NCBI RefSeq assembly: GCF_030580995.1 | Contig: NZ_JAUQSZ010000004.1 | Span: forward strand, 1 to 64,000 | DNA: 64,000 nt | Direction of reading: 5' to 3' | Origin: Sphingomonas immobilis | Lineage (GTDB): Bacteria > Pseudomonadota > Alphaproteobacteria > Sphingomonadales > Sphingomonadaceae | Shown: positions 16,352 to 24,428 of the stretch, in pieces | Position numbering within the stretch: position 1 is the first letter of the stretch | Layout: each line of letters opens with the position of its first letter | Position numbers and translations under genes: made by a program | Notes under the pieces: generated by a model | The model's input: the letters and a program-made list of their open reading frames with translations, nothing else | What the model was told of the DNA's origin: nothing | Database searches by the model: none

Positions 16352-17230
16352 TCACGTGCCCGGCACGAACACATAGGACCGGTAGCTTTCGTCGAGCACG
16401 TCGGCATGGCCGAGCACGCGGCCGGTGACGCGCGCGGGATCGGCCAGCGCCAGCCGGATCGCGGCTTCCGCGAACTCTGCTTCGGGTGCGAAGTCCTGAA
16501 ACTCTCGCGCATAATATGCGACGCCGGGTGTGTGGAACGCGCGCGACGGCGAAAGCGCGTTGATCGCGATGGCGCGGTCGCCGACCTCATAGGCGGCCGA
16601 CAGCGTGAGATGTTCGAGCGCCGCCTTCGATCCGCCATAACCGGCCAGCGAGCCGAAGCGGCGTTCGGGGTAAGGCCCTTCGCCGGGCATCCGCGACGCG
16701 CCCGAGGTGACGTTGATGATGCTGCCGTATCCCGCAGCCTCCATGTCGGGCACGACCATCTGCATCAGATCGTAGGCGGCGAACACCATCTCGAAATGAC
16801 GGCGATAGGCGCGCAGCGGGGTGTTCATAAAACTTGGCCATTCGGCCTTAGCGGCGGGTGTGGCGACGGGCTTCGACGCGGCTGCCCTGGCCGGCGCATC
16901 GGCGCGGGGCGGGCCGCCGGGCGCGGTGAAGGCTGCGTTGTTGACGAGGATGGTGATGGGCCCGAGCGCGGCGCGTGCTTCGTCAATCAGCCGCATGCGG
17001 TCGGCGGCCTCCATCAGGTCGGCGCGGATCGCGACCGCGCGGCCCCCGGCGGCCTCGATCGCGGCGACCGTCTCGCCGATCGTGCCGGGCAGCCGATCGT
17101 CCCATACCTGCTCGGTGCGCGCGACGACGGCGACCCTCGCTCCCTCCGCCGCCATGCCGAGCGCGATCGCGCGGCCGAGGCCCCGGCTTGCGCCCGTAAC
17201 GATCGCCGTTCGGTTGACCAATCTGCCCAT
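16352..17230 (-). CDS. SDR family oxidoreductase with long Pro/Ala insertion
   Basis: 292 residues from the ATG at 17228-17230 (GAGGAG upstream; a GTG sits one codon before). It has the cofactor loop 'TGASRGLGRA', 'LVNNAAFTAPGG' and the catalytic 'TSGASRMPGEGP...LAGYGGSKAAL'. Between the NNA motif and the active-site Ser lies a 25-30 residue Ala/Pro-rich insertion ('ADAPARAAASKPVATPAAKAEW') not usual for classical SDRs. The C-terminal part ('ALADPARVTGRVLGHADVL') is standard. It is last in the minus-strand thiolase-MFS-GST-SDR series, 47 bp behind the GST gene. Confidence 0.85.
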   Translation of the reverse strand: MGRLVNRTAIVTGASRGLGRAIALGMAAEGARVAVVARTEQVWDDRLPGTIGETVAAIEAAGGRAVAIRADLMEAADRMRLIDEARAALGPITILVNNAAFTAPGGPPRADAPARAAASKPVATPAAKAEWPSFMNTPLRAYRRHFEMVFAAYDLMQMVVPDMEAAGYGSIINVTSGASRMPGEGPYPERRFGSLAGYGGSKAALEHLTLSAAYEVGDRAIAINALSPSRAFHTPGVAYYAREFQDFAPEAEFAEAAIRLALADPARVTGRVLGHADVLDESYRSYVFVPGT

Positions 17231-17277
17231 CACCCACTCCTCGGTTCATCTGCGCCGTGCAGGCGCCCGCGATAGCG

Positions 17278-17913
17278 TCAGTCGAGCCGGAGGGGCACGC
17301 CGGGATCGGCTTTTTCCATCGCCGCGCGGTATGCGGGGCGCGCGCCGACGCGCTGCAGATACGCGCGGACGTTGGGAAACGTCGTCAGATCTTTCGGCAG
17401 GAAGGCGCGCATCGTTGTCAGCGGAAACACCATCATGACGTCGGCTGCGGTGAAGGCATCGCCTGCGAACCAGGCTGCCGCGCCCAGCCGCGTCTCGACC
17501 ATCTCCCACGCCCGCGTCGAGCGCGCGGTCAGCGCCGCTACCGCCTTTGGGTCGGGCGCGACGCGCGACACGATCATGTCGACCATGATTGCGGGCATGA
17601 ACGAGCCGTTGGCGAAATGATACCAGAACAAGAAGTCGGCATAGCCCGGCGCGGCGGGTTCGAGCTTCAACCTCCCGCCGCCGTACACGGCGATGATATA
17701 GTCGAAGATCGCGCCCGTCTCTCCGAGCACAAGATCGCCGTCGGAGATGACCGGCGCGGTGCCGAACGGGTGCAGCGCGCGGTAGGCGGCCGGGGCCATC
17801 CGGCTCTGCGGATCGCGGTCATAACGGACGAGATCGTAGGCGATCCCCAGCTCCTCGCAGAGCCACACGACACGATCGGATTGCGAGATGCCGAGATGAT
17901 GGAGCGTGAGCAT
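17278..17913 (-). CDS. glutathione S-transferase family protein
   Basis: 211 residues. The N-terminal thioredoxin-like domain starts 'MLTLHHLGISQSDRVVWLCEELGIAYDLVRY', with the 'DGDLVLGETGAIFDYI' glutathione-contact segment (ETGAI), then an all-helical C-terminal domain with 'DAFTAADVMMVFPL'. It probably uses glutathione for conjugation or isomerisation, or protects against reactive enoyl intermediates. It is 10 bp behind the MFS gene in the same operon. Its paralogues in the window are at 53732 and 63462. Confidence 0.88.
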   Translation of the reverse strand: MLTLHHLGISQSDRVVWLCEELGIAYDLVRYDRDPQSRMAPAAYRALHPFGTAPVISDGDLVLGETGAIFDYIIAVYGGGRLKLEPAAPGYADFLFWYHFANGSFMPAIMVDMIVSRVAPDPKAVAALTARSTRAWEMVETRLGAAAWFAGDAFTAADVMMVFPLTTMRAFLPKDLTTFPNVRAYLQRVGARPAYRAAMEKADPGVPLRLD

Positions 17914-17923
17914 GAGATCCCTT

Positions 17924-19321
17924 TCAGACCGCCGCGACCGGTTTGCCCTTCGGCAGCGCGAACGCGAGCGCCGTCGCCACCAGGCTGATCGCGACGATCA
18001 CGCCCATCGTCAGCATGAACGCGCCGACCGTCGGATACCGCGCGCCGCCCTCGGGTGCTACGACTGTGCTGGTCGCCAGTAGCAGCGTCACGATCTGCGC
18101 GCCGATGCCGAGCGATGCCTGGCGCACCACCGTCATCATCCCCGCCGCTTCGCTGGTACGGTCGTGCGGGACGGCATCGACCAGGATCGTCGGGCCGACC
18201 GCGAACAGCATCGTCGCCCCGAACGAGATCACGATCAGGATCAGCCCGATGATCAGGATCGAATCGTGGAACGCCATCGCCAGCAGCCAGCCCGCGCTGG
18301 TCAGCAGGCCGCCCGCTACCATCACCATCCGCCCGCCGCCGCGCTGCGTCAGCCAGCCCGACAGCGGCCCCGCGAACAGCGAGCTGATGTTCGACGGCAG
18401 CTTGACGAGCCCGGCCAGCGTCGCGCTGACGCCGAGGCCGACCATCGTCCATTTCGGCGCCTGCAGCATCACGGAGAAAACGAGCGTGATCTGCAACGTG
18501 CTCATCGAGACGAGCGCGGTCGCGAGGTTGGCGACCAGAACCTGCCGGTTGCGGAACAGGCGCACGTCGAACATCGGATCGACCGCCTTCAGGCTCTGGC
18601 GAATCCACACGGCGAACAGCGCCGCGCCGCCGATCAATGTCGCGATCGTGCGCGGATCGCCGATGCCCCATTTCGGTCCGCTGCTGATCGCGAGCAGCAG
18701 CGCGAGCGTAGCGGGCACGAACAGCAGCCCGCCCAGCCAATCGAGCGGCGCGGTACGCGGTTGAAGCGGCGACGGCGGCAGGCACAGTCGGATCAGCACG
18801 AAGGCGAGCGCCGCGAAGCTCGCGCTGGCGACGAACAGTGCGTGCCAGGAATAGAGATCGACGAGCATCCCGCCGATCACCAGCCCGGCCGCGGTGCCGG
18901 CCGACGCGCCCGAGATCATCAGGCCGATCGCCATCGGCACGCGTTCCTTGGAGACGTTCTCGCGCACGAGCCCGACGCACAGCGGCAGGATCGCGCCCGC
19001 AAGGCCCTCCAGCACGCGCCCCGCGATCAGCACGGCGAAACTTGTCGATACGGCGTTGATGATCGATCCCGTGACGCTGAGCGCCAGCAGGATGAGCAGC
19101 ACGCGCCGCCGCCCGAACAGATCGCCGAGCCGCCCCGCCACCGCCGCCGCGCCCGCGCCGACAAGCAGGTAGGTCGTTACCAGCCAGCCGACGAGCACCG
19201 GATCCTTGAAGGTCGCGATCAGCGCTTTCAGCCCCGCGTAGAGCATCGCCGTGCCGAAGGCCTGGGTCATTTCCGCGACCCACAGAGCGATGATCATCGC
19301 GGCGAGGCTGCGTGTTCGCAT
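17924..19321 (-). CDS. MFS transporter, 14-helix DHA2-like
   Basis: 465 residues from the ATG at 19319-19321, coupled to the upstream thiolase stop (TGATG). It is hydrophobic throughout, with many transmembrane segments, and has the motif-A loop 'GRLGDLFGRRRVLL' between helices 2 and 3 and 'GRVLEGLAGAILPLCVGLVRE'. The length and repeated hydrophobic blocks fit the 14-helix drug:H+ antiporter type 2 family. It could export toxic intermediates or move the growth substrate. Its position between the thiolase and GST genes shows that it is part of the catabolic operon. Confidence 0.87.
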   Translation of the reverse strand: MRTRSLAAMIIALWVAEMTQAFGTAMLYAGLKALIATFKDPVLVGWLVTTYLLVGAGAAAVAGRLGDLFGRRRVLLILLALSVTGSIINAVSTSFAVLIAGRVLEGLAGAILPLCVGLVRENVSKERVPMAIGLMISGASAGTAAGLVIGGMLVDLYSWHALFVASASFAALAFVLIRLCLPPSPLQPRTAPLDWLGGLLFVPATLALLLAISSGPKWGIGDPRTIATLIGGAALFAVWIRQSLKAVDPMFDVRLFRNRQVLVANLATALVSMSTLQITLVFSVMLQAPKWTMVGLGVSATLAGLVKLPSNISSLFAGPLSGWLTQRGGGRMVMVAGGLLTSAGWLLAMAFHDSILIIGLILIVISFGATMLFAVGPTILVDAVPHDRTSEAAGMMTVVRQASLGIGAQIVTLLLATSTVVAPEGGARYPTVGAFMLTMGVIVAISLVATALAFALPKGKPVAAV

Positions 19322-20490
19322 CAATCCCGCGCCACAAGCATCGCACCAGCGAGCGGCCCGCCGCCCATGCCGACCGCGGCGACCTTCGCGCCCGGCACCT
19401 GCCGGTCGCCGCCTTCGCCCCAAAGCTGGAGGCAGGCTTCGTGCAGATGGCCGAAGCCGTGCAGGCGCCCCGCCGACAATTGCCCGCCGCCTGTGTTGGT
19501 GGGCAGGCTGCCGCCGATCGCGCTGTGGCCGGCAGCGATGAAATCCTTGGCCTCGCCATGTTTGCAGAAGCCGAAAGCCTCCATCCACATCGGCACGAAG
19601 ATGCTGAACCCGTCATAGGTCTGCAGCACGTCGACGTCCTTGGGCTTCAGGTCGGTGCGTTTCCACATATCGGCGGCGGCGTCGTGCGAGGCCATTTTGG
19701 TGAGATCTGGCTGCTGGTCCCAGGTTTCCTTCTCGTTCATGGCTGCGCCCATCGCCTCGATCCGCAGCGGCGTCTTGCGGCAATCACGCGCGGCGTCGGC
19801 GGCGGAGACGATGATGACGCACGCACCGTCGATCGGGACATCGCAGTCGAACAGGCCGAGCGGCGAGGTGATCATGCGCGCGGCGTGATACTCCTCGATC
19901 GTCATCGGCTTGCCGTGCATCAGCGCGCGCGGGTTGCCCTGCGCGTTGGCGCGCTGGTTGACCGCGATCGTGCCGAGGTGATCGCGCGTCATGCCGAATT
20001 CATGGAAATAGCGCGTTGCCGCCCAGCCAGCCCAGGTTGCCGCCGACATGGCGTAGACCGGCATCAGCCAGCTTGGCCATCCGCCGACGCGCGTGCCGCC
20101 ACCCGTAGGCAGGCTGGCGCGCCGCTCGGGCGTCTGCGACGAACTTTCGGTCAGTGCGCGAAAGGCGATGACATGCCGCGCCTGCCCGGTTGCGACCGCC
20201 ATTGCCGCCGTCATGATGCCGGCCGCTTGAGCCGGCCCCTCTGGCGCCGCGCAATGCCAGCGCGTCTTGAGCCCAAGCGCGTTGCGCAGGTCGCCGATGC
20301 CGAGCGGCGACATGCCGGGTGATCCGCTCACCCGGCCCGGATAGGTGGTGATGCCGTCGATGTCGTCGCGCGTCAGCCCGGCATCGGCAAGCGCCTCGAG
20401 CGTCGCGTCGAGCAGCAGGTCCATCGGCGGCCGGTGCAGATTCCGTCCGAGTTTCGACATGCCGATGCCGGTAATCGTTGCGCCTGTCAT
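19321..20490 (-). CDS. SCP-x/Ltp2-like thiolase-fold protein (possible aldolase)
   Basis: 389 residues; the ATG at 20488-20490 follows GAGGAACGGG. It has the thiolase-fold N-terminus 'ITGIGMSKLGRNLHRPPMDLLLDATLEALADAGL'. The segment around Cys80 ('RWHCAAPEGPAQAAG') and the C-terminus ('NTGGGQLSAGRLHGFGHLHEACLQL') resemble the lipid-transfer-protein/Ltp2 branch, which lacks the GHPxGxxG thiolysis motif. In actinobacterial steroid degradation Ltp2 is a retro-aldolase that needs a DUF35 partner. The only free-standing DUF35 gene in the window is 19 kb away at its left edge. Thiolase or aldolase: not decidable here. Confidence 0.84.
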   Translation of the reverse strand: MTGATITGIGMSKLGRNLHRPPMDLLLDATLEALADAGLTRDDIDGITTYPGRVSGSPGMSPLGIGDLRNALGLKTRWHCAAPEGPAQAAGIMTAAMAVATGQARHVIAFRALTESSSQTPERRASLPTGGGTRVGGWPSWLMPVYAMSAATWAGWAATRYFHEFGMTRDHLGTIAVNQRANAQGNPRALMHGKPMTIEEYHAARMITSPLGLFDCDVPIDGACVIIVSAADAARDCRKTPLRIEAMGAAMNEKETWDQQPDLTKMASHDAAADMWKRTDLKPKDVDVLQTYDGFSIFVPMWMEAFGFCKHGEAKDFIAAGHSAIGGSLPTNTGGGQLSAGRLHGFGHLHEACLQLWGEGGDRQVPGAKVAAVGMGGGPLAGAMLVARD

Positions 20491-20510
20491 CCCGTTCCTC
20501 GTTCTCGTTT

Positions 20511-20538
20511 TGCGAAACTGTAGCCATGTCAGTTCGCG
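20511..20538. promoter_or_regulatory. imperfect dyad upstream of the Ltp2-like operon
   Basis: TGCGAAACTG at 20511-20520 faces CAGTTCGCG at 20530-20538 across 9 bases, an inverted repeat with one extra A in one arm. It lies 20-48 bp upstream of the thiolase ATG. The right part of the left arm continues AACTGTAGCCAT, which resembles AACTGTAGACAT at 3204. Could be an operator or part of the promoter. Confidence 0.3.
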
Positions 20539-20552
20539 AACGATAGTGCAGA

Positions 20553-20565
20553 CTAACCAGGTTAG
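20553..20565. promoter_or_regulatory. motif-1 operator, perfect 13-bp palindrome (CTAACCAGGTTAG)
   Basis: CTAACC-A-GGTTAG is fully symmetric about the central base. It lies 63-75 bp upstream of the Ltp2-like thiolase start and is the best-formed member of the motif-1 set. Confidence 0.65.
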
Positions 20566-20579
20566 CGATGAGGACGGAC

Positions 20580-20610
20580 AAAAAAAGGGCGGTCCTCGCG
20601 GACCGCCCTT
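20580..20610 (-). terminator. rho-independent terminator of the TonB receptor gene
   Basis: Read on the minus strand, a 9-bp perfect GC-rich stem (GGGCGGTCC / GGACCGCCC with a 4-base loop) is followed by a run of seven T. It begins 24 bp after the receptor stop codon. Confidence 0.9.
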
Positions 20611-20634
20611 GATGGGAAACGTGTTCGAACGGCC

Positions 20635-23052
20635 TTACTTGCCGCCGAACTTGAACGTTGCCGTCACACCATAGGTGGCCGGATCGTTGCGCTGCGCCGA
20701 GACCACGTTGAGCGGGCTGCCGAACAGCAGTCCGGTGTTGTTGTAGCGCCGGTCGAGGATGTTGCGGCCGAACACTGCGAGTTCGAGCTGGTCGTCCATC
20801 ACCGTCACGCCGAGGCGACCGTTGAGCTCGCCGCCCGCGGTGCGGGTCAGCGCCTTGGCGATCGCCGCCGTCGTCGCGGCGTCGGTGCCCGGCGTCGCGA
20901 TGGTGCGATAGTTGTACAGCGCGGTCTTGTCCTGCCAGGCGTAGTCGAGATGCGCGCGGACCTTGCCGAAGCCGGTCGTGGTCTCATAGTCGCCGGCAAC
21001 GCTGAAGGTCCACTTCGGCACCTGCTGGAAGACCTCGTCGCGCTTGTCGCCCGATGCGTCGCTGTAGCTCAGATACTTCGCGTCGCTGAGCGCGACCGTG
21101 CCGCCGATCGTAAAGCCGGTGAACAGGCGGGCGGTCAGTTCCGCCTCGCCGCCGTAGAAGCGCGCCTTGCCGGCATTGCCGACGATCGTGGCGGTCTGCG
21201 TAACGCCGTTCACCGCCGTCGTTACCAGCGCGGTGCGCTGGATGTTGCTGACTTCGTTGTAGAAGGCGGCAAGGTTGAAACGCACGCGGCGGTTGAAGAA
21301 TTCGGACTTGATGCCGACTTCTTCTTCCTGCGCGATTTCAGGCTGGAACGGCACGAAGGCGGCGCCGGCGGTGCCCGATGCGCGCAGGTTCTGGCCGCCC
21401 GAGCGGAAGCCCTTGCTGGTCTTGGCATAGACCAGGACTTCCGGCGAGATCTGGTAGTTCAGACCGGCCGTGTACGAGACGCCGTCGAAACCGGCATGTT
21501 TCTCGATCCGGCAGGTCGTGGGATCGGATCCGACGATCAGGCAGCTCAGCGTCGCGCCCGTGCTGGCGTTGACGTTGCGGTTGAACGAAATCAGGTTCTT
21601 GTCTTCGACCGAATAGCGGACGCCACCGACGAAGGAGAGCTGCTCGGTCAGGTGGAACGTGCCCTGGAAGTACATGCCCATGCTGCGGTTGGTGACGTCA
21701 CCGAAATAGATCGTCTGCGGAAGCGTGCCACCGCTCGACACGGTCGACAGCACTGGCAGCGCGATCGAGGTCGACTGATCCACGCCGGTCTCCTGGAAGG
21801 CGTAGAGGCCGCTGGAGAAGTCGACGAAATCGTTGAACGCCTTGCCGTTGAACTGCAGCTCGCCCGAATAGGATTCCAGGTTCTGCCGCCCCAGCGTGCG
21901 GACGATGTTGACCGGCGATCCTTCAAGATCGATGTTCGCGAAGGCGTTGATCTTGCGATAGCCGCCGATGAACTTGACCGACCCGAAGAAGGTGTCGAGG
22001 TTCGCCGTCACCGTGTAGGTGTTGGTATTGGCGTAGCTGCGCGGATCCTCGTTGAGGGCGGCGCGGTCGGTGCCGGCGATCGAATTGATGTACGGCGTGA
22101 AAATGCCGTTGCCGATGCCGATCAACTGACCCTGCCCGGCGGGTGTCGCCAGGAGCGCGGCGTTGGCGGGATTGGCTTCCAGCGCGGCTTCGATGTTCGC
22201 GACCGAGGTCGGCGCGACATATTGCAACTGATAGGGGCGCGTCAGCGCGTCGCTGTGGAAAATCTCGCCGGAAAACAGCAGCGAGAAGTTGTCGGTAGGA
22301 TTGATGAGCAGCTTGACGCGGCCGGTCCAGCTATCGCGCGCGCCGAGCTTGGCGCCGTTGGTGGTGTCGGTGAAGAAGCCGTCGCGCTGGTTGATGGTGA
22401 AAGCGCCACGGATCGCGATCTTGTCGTCGATCAGCGGCACATTGAGGATGGCGGTGCCGCCACGTTCGTTGAAGCGGCCGTAGGTGCCCGAGATCGAGCC
22501 CGAAATGCCGTTGTAGTTCGGATTGTTGGTTTCCAGCAGCAGCGCGCCGCCGGTCGTGTTGCGGCCGAACAGCGTGCCCTGCGGGCCGCGCAGCACCTGC
22601 GCGTTCGATACGTCGAGCAGATCGGCGTTGATGCCGTATGCGCGCGCCCAATAGAAACCGTCGACATAAGTGCCGACCGAGGGATCGAGTGTGGCGAGAA
22701 CGTCGGTCTGCACCTGTCCGCGGATCGTCAGCGACGACGCGGTGCCGGTCGAAGAAGCCGGTGCCAAAGTCAGGCCCGGCGTGAGGCGCGCGATGTCCGG
22801 GATGCGGACGGCGGCCTGCTGTGCCAGCGCGTCGCCGGTCTGCACGGTGACGGCGACGGGAACGTTCTGCTGATTCTCGGCGACGCGGCGCGCTGTGACG
22901 ACGATGTCGGTGAGGCCGCCATTGTCCTGTGGGGCGGGTGCCGCTTCAGCGGGCGCCGGCGCGGTCTGCGCAAAAGCGGGAGTTGCGAGCGAGGCGCCGA
23001 GTGCGGCCACCGATACCAACGTCAACCGGGTTTTGGCGGAACGAAATCCCAT
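20635..23052 (-). CDS. TonB-dependent outer-membrane receptor
   Basis: 805 residues. A signal peptide (MGFRSAKTRLTLVSVAALGASLATPAFA) is followed by a low-complexity Ala/Pro linker, the plug start 'LTDIVVTARRVAENQQNVPVAV' and the plug motif 'VLRGPQGTLFGRNTTGGALLLETN'. The rest is a beta-barrel ending 'ATYGVTATFKFGGK', with a terminal aromatic as usual. It is the only outer-membrane protein in the window and the likely entry route for a large or hydrophobic growth substrate. It is transcribed alone, with its own terminator, divergently from ACAD pair 2 across a 260-bp spacer that holds two motif-1 sites, so it is probably co-induced with the catabolic genes. Confidence 0.95.
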   Translation of the reverse strand: MGFRSAKTRLTLVSVAALGASLATPAFAQTAPAPAEAAPAPQDNGGLTDIVVTARRVAENQQNVPVAVTVQTGDALAQQAAVRIPDIARLTPGLTLAPASSTGTASSLTIRGQVQTDVLATLDPSVGTYVDGFYWARAYGINADLLDVSNAQVLRGPQGTLFGRNTTGGALLLETNNPNYNGISGSISGTYGRFNERGGTAILNVPLIDDKIAIRGAFTINQRDGFFTDTTNGAKLGARDSWTGRVKLLINPTDNFSLLFSGEIFHSDALTRPYQLQYVAPTSVANIEAALEANPANAALLATPAGQGQLIGIGNGIFTPYINSIAGTDRAALNEDPRSYANTNTYTVTANLDTFFGSVKFIGGYRKINAFANIDLEGSPVNIVRTLGRQNLESYSGELQFNGKAFNDFVDFSSGLYAFQETGVDQSTSIALPVLSTVSSGGTLPQTIYFGDVTNRSMGMYFQGTFHLTEQLSFVGGVRYSVEDKNLISFNRNVNASTGATLSCLIVGSDPTTCRIEKHAGFDGVSYTAGLNYQISPEVLVYAKTSKGFRSGGQNLRASGTAGAAFVPFQPEIAQEEEVGIKSEFFNRRVRFNLAAFYNEVSNIQRTALVTTAVNGVTQTATIVGNAGKARFYGGEAELTARLFTGFTIGGTVALSDAKYLSYSDASGDKRDEVFQQVPKWTFSVAGDYETTTGFGKVRAHLDYAWQDKTALYNYRTIATPGTDAATTAAIAKALTRTAGGELNGRLGVTVMDDQLELAVFGRNILDRRYNNTGLLFGSPLNVVSAQRNDPATYGVTATFKFGGK

Positions 23053-23190
23053 TGTCTTCTCCTATGTATCGCGCCCTGACGGCACGCTTGTCGGGGCGCT
23101 CCATAGCCTTAGCGAACACGAACAGTCGAGAGTTGAGGGAACGTCAATTTCGAAATCTGACGAGCTGTGTTTTTTATAACACAAGCAAGC

Positions 23191-23201
23191 TAACTATGTT
23201 G
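23191..23201. promoter_or_regulatory. motif-1 operator candidate (TAACTATGTTG)
   Basis: Matches TAACTAGGTTA at 9 of 11 positions. It lies about 140 bp upstream of the TonB receptor start, in the receptor/ACAD divergent spacer, and is probably the receptor-side site. Confidence 0.45.
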
Positions 23202-23267
23202 CGTCGCACAAAGGCGTTTTGCAGCCCACAGAAGCGAAGAGGGCCCCGATTGCACGTCCGAGTTGTA

Positions 23268-23278
23268 TAGCCTAGTGA
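23268..23278. promoter_or_regulatory. motif-1 operator candidate (TAGCCTAGTGA)
   Basis: Matches TAACCTAGTTA at 9 of 11 positions, and the overlapping 10-mer CCTAGTGAAC is identical to that at 1217-1226. It lies 35-45 bp before the ACAD pair 2 start. Confidence 0.55.
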
Positions 23279-23312
23279 ACTACCGAACCATCAGTGCCGG
23301 TGAGGACGCAGG

Positions 23313-24428
23313 ATGAATTTTGATCTTTCCGACGAACAGAAAATGCTTGCCGAACAGGCGCGCGGGTTGCTGGGCGAACGCTCCACGCCGGACCGGCTGC
23401 GCACGCTCATCGATTCGGGCGCCGAGTGGGACGAGCCTTTGTGGCGTGAGATTGCCGGCATGGGGTTTCTCGGCGCAAGCATCGCCGAGGAACATGGCGG
23501 TCTTGGGATGACCGAGCTCGATCTCGGCGTGATCAGCGAAGAGATGGGCCGTGCCAACGTCGCGTTGCCGTTCTTCTCGTCGATCGTGCTGGCTGCGGAC
23601 GCGATACAGCTTGCCGGCAGCGATGCCCAGAAGGCGGCGTGGTTGCCCCGGCTGGCCAGCGGAGAGACCGTCGCAACCTTTGCCTATGCCGAAGGGTCGG
23701 GCGGCTGGACCGGCGCTGCGCTGCGGGCGACTTTCGAGGGCGGCAAGATCACCGGCCTGAAGACGCCGGTCGCTGACGGCGGAATCGCGAGCGTCGCGGT
23801 CGTGCTGGTCAACAGCGGCGGCAAGCCTGCGCTTGCTCTGGTCGAACTCGATCAGGCGGGCGTGACGCGCACCAAGCTCGACAGCTTCGATCAGCTCCGT
23901 GCGCATTACGCCATCCGCTTCGACGGCGCGTCGGCCGAACTGCTCGACGGTGCGGCGGCTGGCCAGGCGTTGGAGCGGCTGTTCGACCGGGCTGCCGTAC
24001 AGGCGGCGTTCGAGGCCGTCGGAGGCGCCGAAGCGTGCCTGACGATGGCGCGCGACTACGCGCTGGAGCGACAGATTTTCGGCCGTGCGCTGGCCGGTTA
24101 TCAGGCGATCAAGCACAAGCTCGCGGACATCCTGGTCGGGGTCGAGCTGGCGCGCTCGAACGCATATTACGGCGCTTGGGCGGCCGAAAACGCCGCCGAC
24201 GAACTGCCGCTCGCGGCATCGGCTGCGCGGCTTTCCGCGATCGGCGCGTTCGAGAATGCGGCGCGCGAGAACATTCAGGTCCACGGCGGCATCGGCTACA
24301 CGTTCGAGGCCAATTGCCATTTTTTCTATCGGCGCGAACGCACGCTCGCGATCAGCCTCGGCGGGCGCGAGGCCTGGGCGAACCGGCTGATCGCCAACAT
24401 CCCCGGTACGCAGGCGGAGGCAGCATAA
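23313..24428 (+). CDS. acyl-CoA dehydrogenase, partner subunit of pair 2
   Basis: 371 residues, 'MNFDLSDEQKMLAEQARGLLGE'. It has the ADP/flavin-binding stretch 'ALERQIFGRALAGYQAIKHKLADI' and 'IQVHGGIGYTFEANCHFFYRR'. No catalytic Glu is present at either known position ('DRAAVQAAFEAVGGAEA' occupies the xxER site). It matches the non-catalytic FadE28/ChsE2-like half of alpha2beta2 ACADs in layout. The stop overlaps the next start (TAATG). The order here is partner then catalytic, the reverse of pair 1. Confidence 0.88.
   Translation: MNFDLSDEQKMLAEQARGLLGERSTPDRLRTLIDSGAEWDEPLWREIAGMGFLGASIAEEHGGLGMTELDLGVISEEMGRANVALPFFSSIVLAADAIQLAGSDAQKAAWLPRLASGETVATFAYAEGSGGWTGAALRATFEGGKITGLKTPVADGGIASVAVVLVNSGGKPALALVELDQAGVTRTKLDSFDQLRAHYAIRFDGASAELLDGAAAGQALERLFDRAAVQAAFEAVGGAEACLTMARDYALERQIFGRALAGYQAIKHKLADILVGVELARSNAYYGAWAAENAADELPLAASAARLSAIGAFENAARENIQVHGGIGYTFEANCHFFYRRERTLAISLGGREAWANRLIANIPGTQAEAA

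Noticed and set aside
20950..23079. 709-codon open frame on the plus strand
   Set aside because: Antisense to the TonB receptor, which has signal peptide, plug, barrel and terminator. Composition is typical of a shadow frame.
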